Shown here piece after piece: positions 60,801-64,000 of a DNA stretch of 64,000 bases (position 1 is its first letter; the number at the start of each line of letters is the position of its first letter). The DNA is from Paraburkholderia domus (GTDB taxonomy: Bacteria > Pseudomonadota > Gammaproteobacteria > Burkholderiales > Burkholderiaceae), in assembly GCF_905220705.1 (NCBI RefSeq), contig NZ_CAJNAT010000015.1, positions 105,322-169,321 of the forward strand. The letters are read 5' to 3'. The notes beneath the pieces are model-generated. The model made no database searches. It was not told the origin of the DNA and saw only the letters and a list, made by a program, of their open reading frames with translations. A program made the position numbers and the translations under genes.

Positions 60801-60825
60801 CGGATCGGCGGGACATGCCGATCCG
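60801..60825. repeat. Perfect inverted repeat upstream of the thiolase gene
   Basis: CGGATCGGC (60801-60809) and GCCGATCCG (60817-60825) with a 7-base centre, 18 bases upstream of the thiolase start codon. Candidate operator or mRNA hairpin. Confidence 0.6.
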
Positions 60826-60872
60826 ATGTCTCATGTTAGTTGGGGCGCACGGCTCGGTCTATTCGGCCAAAC

Positions 60873-60907
60873 GGCATAGGACGAAAGCCGTGCTCTTGTC
60901 CTATGCC
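60873..60907. repeat. Perfect inverted repeat between paaN and the thiolase gene
   Basis: GGCATAGGAC (60873-60882) and GTCCTATGCC (60898-60907) with a 15-base loop, two bases beyond the paaN stop; possible partial terminator or RNA stabiliser. Confidence 0.6.
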
Positions 60908-60909
60908 AT

Positions 60910-62610
60910 TCAGCCAGCTACCGCCGGTGCCGCTTTCGGTTCAACATGAACGCGACTTTGAACGACGCGGAAGCGATTCGCGACAAAGGCTGCGTCGGCC
61001 AGCGCGGCATTTGCCGCCGGGTTTGCGCCCGTGCCGTGGAAGTCGGAGAAGGCCGCCGACTGATTGACGAATACGCCGCCCGTCAAATTGATCGAGAGTG
61101 CTACGCCGCCGCGGATCGATGCTTCGTGCGCCTCTTCAAGCACGGCTTCATCCGTACTGTAGACCGACAGCGTCAGTGCGCCGTGCTTGGCGGCGATTGT
61201 GGCGGCAAGGTCGAGCGACTGCGCTGTCGAATCCGTCGCGATTACGAACGAGATCGGGCCGAACCATTCTTTGGTCAGCTGTGCGTGGTCGGTGGCGGCA
61301 TCCAGTTGGAGCACGAGCGGTGTGCGCACGCGAGCGCCGGCAAAAGCCGGATGTTCGAGCGATTGGCTTTCTACTAGAACGCGCCCGAGCTTGGCGGCTT
61401 CGTCGATACGTTGGGTTACGCCTTCGTTCTGGATCGCACCGAGCAGTTCGACGGCGCGCGCCGGGTCTGCAACCAGTTTTTGCACGGCGCCGGCTATAGC
61501 TCGGGCGACTTCGTCGAAACCGAGTGTGCCTTCAGCGGTGCGGATGCCGTTGCGCGGGGCGTAGATGTTTTGCGGGGCGGTGCACATCTGGCCCGAGTAC
61601 AGCGCAAGCGAGAAGGCGATGTTGCGAGCGGCGGCTTTGATGTCGTCCACCGAGTCGATAACGATCTGGTTGACGCCGGCTTTCTCGGTGTAGACCTGAG
61701 CCTGATGCGCATTGCGCTCGAGCCACGTGCCGTTTTGCGTGCTGCCCGTGAAGTCGATGAGCTTGATTTCAGGGCGCAGGGCCAGGTCCTGGACGAGCGC
61801 GCCGTCGTTCGGTTCTGTGGCCAGCAACGTGACGACGTTCGGATCGAAACCGGCATCGCGCAGCACATCACGTGCGATGCGTACGGTCAGCGCGAGCGGC
61901 AGAATTGCGCCCGGATGCGGCTTGACGATGACCGTGTTGCCCGTGGCCAGATCGGCGAAGAGGCCCGGGTAGCCATTCCATGTCGGGAAGGTGCAGCAGC
62001 CGAGCACAAGACCGGTGCCACGCGGCACAACGGTGTAGCGCTTGTGCATTGCGAGCGGCGGATTTTTGCCTTGCGGCTTTTCCCAGTGGGCATCGGCAGG
62101 AATGCGGCGTAATTGGTCCCACGCGTATACGACCGCTTCGAGCGCACGGTCTTGTGCATGCGGGCCGCCGGCCTGGAACGCCATCATGAATGCCTGACCG
62201 GTTGTGTGCATCACGCTGTAGCCGATTTCGAAGCTGGCGCGATTAACGCGCGCGAGGATTTCGAGGCATACACCGATCCATGCCCTGGGGCCGGCTGCGC
62301 GCCAATCACGCTGCGCGACGGCGGCCGCGGAGATCAACGCGTCAGGATCGGCCTTCGGATAGCGCACGCCGAGCGGGAACCCGAACGGCGAGACTTCAGC
62401 GCCGACGGTTTCTCCGGTCGAAGGCTGGTCCAATTCGAACGTCTTGTTCAGATGCGCTTTGAATGCGGCTTCGCCGTCTGCGCTAGCTGTTTCCCCGTAC
62501 ACTTTCGGACTGGGCATCTCGACGAACGGACTCCAGTAGCCGCGCGTTTCGATCGCGGTGAGTGCCTTTTGCAGCGTGTCTTCGTGCTTGGTGAATAGCG
62601 GATGTGTCAT
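60910..62610 (-). CDS. paaN: Phenylacetic acid degradation protein PaaN (aldehyde dehydrogenase)
   Basis: A 566-residue aldehyde dehydrogenase-superfamily enzyme. The catalytic Cys region is LALYSGQMCTAPQNIYAPRNG and the NAD fold contains FTGSTQNGTWLER and CCTFPTWNGY. In betaproteobacteria PaaN appears as a standalone dehydrogenase for the ring-opened semialdehyde. ATG 62610 was chosen; it lies 132 bases from the divergent paaF. Confidence 0.93.
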   Translation of the reverse strand: MTHPLFTKHEDTLQKALTAIETRGYWSPFVEMPSPKVYGETASADGEAAFKAHLNKTFELDQPSTGETVGAEVSPFGFPLGVRYPKADPDALISAAAVAQRDWRAAGPRAWIGVCLEILARVNRASFEIGYSVMHTTGQAFMMAFQAGGPHAQDRALEAVVYAWDQLRRIPADAHWEKPQGKNPPLAMHKRYTVVPRGTGLVLGCCTFPTWNGYPGLFADLATGNTVIVKPHPGAILPLALTVRIARDVLRDAGFDPNVVTLLATEPNDGALVQDLALRPEIKLIDFTGSTQNGTWLERNAHQAQVYTEKAGVNQIVIDSVDDIKAAARNIAFSLALYSGQMCTAPQNIYAPRNGIRTAEGTLGFDEVARAIAGAVQKLVADPARAVELLGAIQNEGVTQRIDEAAKLGRVLVESQSLEHPAFAGARVRTPLVLQLDAATDHAQLTKEWFGPISFVIATDSTAQSLDLAATIAAKHGALTLSVYSTDEAVLEEAHEASIRGGVALSINLTGGVFVNQSAAFSDFHGTGANPAANAALADAAFVANRFRVVQSRVHVEPKAAPAVAG

Positions 62611-62657
62611 GGCAGAGGGGCTTGGCTGTGCGTTGGGAAAAGCCTGTCGAATAATTG

Positions 62658-62671
62658 ACCGACCGGTTGGT
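62658..62671. promoter_or_regulatory. Palindromic operator between paaN and paaF
   Basis: ACCGACCGGTTGGT is a near-perfect 14-base palindrome (12 of 14 with its reverse complement), TetR-type in form. It lies in the divergent paaN-paaF region, so one repressor could control both. No regulator gene is nearby. Confidence 0.6.
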
Positions 62672-62742
62672 TGGTGAATGGTAGCATTTTTAGGACGGCC
62701 GCGCGAAGCGTTTTCGCGCGCCATTAACCATTAGGAGGCGTC

Positions 62743-63519
62743 ATGGTTTACGAGAACATCCTGGTTGAGACTCGGGGAAAGGTCGGCTTGGTCACGTTGA
62801 ATCGCCCGAAGGCGTTGAACGCGCTGAACGACGCGTTGATGGACGAGTTGGGGGCAGCGCTGCGCGAGTTCGATGCCGACGAAGCGATTGGTGCGATCGT
62901 GGTGACGGGTAGCGAGAAAGCGTTCGCCGCCGGAGCCGACATCGGCATGATGGCGACGTATACCTATATGGACGTCTACAAAGGCGACTACATCACCCGC
63001 AACTGGGAAACGGTGCGCTCCATCCGTAAGCCGATCATTGCCGCAGTGGCTGGCTTCGCGCTTGGCGGCGGTTGCGAGTTGGCGATGATGTGCGACATTA
63101 TTCTCGCCGCCGACACTGCGAAGTTCGGCCAACCGGAAATCAAGCTCGGCATCATGCCTGGAGCAGGCGGCACGCAGCGACTGCCGCGAGCCGTCTCAAA
63201 GGCAAAAGCGATGGACCTTTGCCTGACCGCCCGCTTCATGGATGCTGCCGAGGCAGAACGTTCCGGATTAGTCTCGCGGGTGATTCCCGCTGCTTCCCTG
63301 CTTGACGAAGCGATGGCCGCGGCCGCGACGATCGCTGAATTCCCGTTGCCGGCGGTGATGATGATCAAGGAGTCGGTTAACCGTGCGTACGAAACGACGC
63401 TCGCGGAAGGCGTGCATTTCGAGCGCCGCCTGTTCCATTCGCTCTTCGCTACTGAAGATCAGAAGGAAGGGATGGCTGCGTTCGTTGAGAAGCGCAAACC
63501 GGTTTTCAAGCATCGGTAA
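62743..63519 (+). CDS. paaF: Enoyl-CoA hydratase PaaF
   Basis: A 258-residue crotonase. Oxyanion-hole strings GSEKAFAAGADIGMM and FALGGGCELAMMCDIILAADTAKFGQPEIKLGIMPGAGGTQRL, with catalytic Glu in both loops, match short-chain enoyl-CoA hydratases; paa context indicates the 2,3-dehydroadipyl-CoA hydration step. AGGAGG lies five bases before the ATG. Confidence 0.93.
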   Translation: MVYENILVETRGKVGLVTLNRPKALNALNDALMDELGAALREFDADEAIGAIVVTGSEKAFAAGADIGMMATYTYMDVYKGDYITRNWETVRSIRKPIIAAVAGFALGGGCELAMMCDIILAADTAKFGQPEIKLGIMPGAGGTQRLPRAVSKAKAMDLCLTARFMDAAEAERSGLVSRVIPAASLLDEAMAAAATIAEFPLPAVMMIKESVNRAYETTLAEGVHFERRLFHSLFATEDQKEGMAAFVEKRKPVFKHR

Positions 63520-63539
63520 TACGCTTGTCAAAATAACAC

Positions 63540-63568
63540 TTGCAAGGCGCTGTGTGGCTCGCTAGAAT
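63540..63568 (+). promoter_or_regulatory. Predicted rrn promoter P1
   Basis: TTGCAA (63540-63545), 17 bases, TAGAAT (63563-63568), followed by CTCG, directly after the paaF stop. Confidence 0.6.
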
Positions 63569-63670
63569 CTCGCTCTTTCGTGCTTCGGACACCGGGGCAC
63601 GGGAGGCGGGAGAGCCAGCAGTGGCAAGGCTTTCAGCGAAGTGGGTGGGTTGAGAAAGTTAAAAAACCTG

Positions 63671-63699
63671 TTGACGACGTAGCGAAAGTTCTTCATAAT
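63671..63699 (+). promoter_or_regulatory. Predicted rrn promoter P2
   Basis: TTGACG (63671-63676), 17 bases, CATAAT (63694-63699), then CTCG; the upstream run GAGAAAGTTAAAAAAC is an AT-rich UP-element-like stretch. Confidence 0.75.
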
Positions 63700-63785
63700 C
63701 TCGTTTCTCTGCTGCTGATGCAGCGACGCAGAACGAAGCGGTGCCGGGTGGTTGAAGTGGGCGCTGGTTCGGTAGTGAATGCGTA

Positions 63786-63800
63786 ATCGATCTTTAAAAA
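63786..63800 (+). promoter_or_regulatory. boxA-like antitermination site
   Basis: AATCGATCTTTAAAA resembles boxA (TGCTCTTTAACA), where Nus factors assemble on rRNA leaders. Confidence 0.55.
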
Positions 63801-63823
63801 TTAACAGCCGATAAGTGTGGGCG

Positions 63824-63882
63824 CTTGATGCAAGACGCGCCGGTGGGTCCTTCGGGGTCTACCGGAAAGCGAAAGTATCAAG
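63824..63882 (+). other. Leader hairpin, possible 16S processing stem
   Basis: CTTGAT (63824-63829) pairs with ATCAAG (63877-63882), and inside it CCGGT/ACCGG closes a hairpin with a TTCG loop. Typical of the 5' half of pre-16S structures. Confidence 0.5.
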
Positions 63883-64000
63883 TCTCACGCTAGTATTAAA
63901 GGAAGGTTTTCCTGTTGGGGTGGATTCACTTCGGCAGGAGGATCATTCGTCAGTACGTTGAGTGAGCGACCGGTCTCGGAAGAGACCGAAAAACAGTAAC

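Larger units (their letters stand above)
63520..64000 (+). other. rRNA operon promoter and leader region
   Basis: No protein gene. Tandem promoters, a boxA-like site and a processing stem are visible and the region ends before the 16S start. The sequence around 63786-63830 (GATCTTTAAAAATTAACAGCCGATAAG) resembles the conserved leader of Burkholderia rRNA operons as I remember it. A 68-codon open frame at 63580-63786 is unconvincing. The 16S rRNA gene should begin just past 64000. Confidence 0.7.

Noticed and set aside
63580..63786. 68-codon plus-strand frame ahead of the rRNA leader
   Set aside because: Spans a predicted rrn promoter, no ribosome site and no domain.

Overview
The window is a high-GC betaproteobacterial chromosome segment, most likely Burkholderiaceae and probably Paraburkholderia or a close relative. 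Supporting signs are the petABC-sspA-sspB block, the ubiX-grxD-prmC-prfA-hemA block, rpe-gph-trpEGDC, the betaproteobacterial form of the paa genes (PaaN aldehyde dehydrogenase, PaaK, PaaI, PaaG, thiolase) and a Burkholderia-like rRNA operon leader at the right edge. Genus is inferred from protein resemblance and gene order recalled from related genomes; no database search was run. No insertion sequence, prophage or CRISPR array was seen.

Left part (1-20.4 kb). A DegP-like protease enters from the left edge, followed by a Nif3-like protein, the cytochrome bc1 complex (petABC), sspA and sspB, and tRNA-Thr(UGU). After the tRNA lies a translationally coupled pair: a bicovalent-flavin BBE-type oxidase and a Tat-exported beta-propeller lactonase, possibly acting as oxidase plus lactonase on a sugar. 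Next come a SAM methyltransferase, a HI0933/BaiN-type flavoprotein, small conserved proteins, a second methyltransferase, a DUF1415 protein of low GC, a TetR regulator divergent from an MFS transporter with a compact shared operator/promoter region, a nitroreductase, a second MFS transporter and a short Hsp70-like protein.

Middle part (20.2-42 kb). A cold-shock gene with a long predicted 5' UTR is divergent from an APC permease whose leader carries tandem repeats and a strong hairpin. Housekeeping genes follow: DODA-type dioxygenase, ubiX, grxD, prmC, prfA, hemA. Then come a response regulator lacking the phospho-acceptor Asp, an M24B aminopeptidase, a HAD hydrolase, an AsmA-like protein, ettA, the ugpBAEC glycerol-3-phosphate importer and a divergent GDPD-family lipoprotein with a degenerate active site, then ychF.

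Right part (42-64 kb). A UbiH-family hydroxylase, DsbC-like isomerase, M61 peptidase, azoreductase, ung with a candidate clamp-binding motif, and a CYTH phosphohydrolase precede the operon rpe-gph-trpL-trpE-trpG-trpD-trpC (minus strand). A previously unlisted 24-codon Trp-rich leader and an attenuator-like hairpin lie between gph and trpE. Then come apaG, a small membrane protein, mltA, and the phenylacetate catabolic genes (paaK; paaN-thiolase-paaG-paaI; divergent paaF) around a palindromic operator. The window ends inside the leader of an rRNA operon, with tandem promoters and a boxA-like site but not yet the 16S gene.

Overall the region is mostly core metabolism with a few accessory loci. 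The best leads are the trp attenuator, a short dispersed hairpin repeat found in two places, the oxidase-lactonase pair, the tandem repeat upstream of the APC permease, the Glu-substituted response regulator and the degenerate GDPD.
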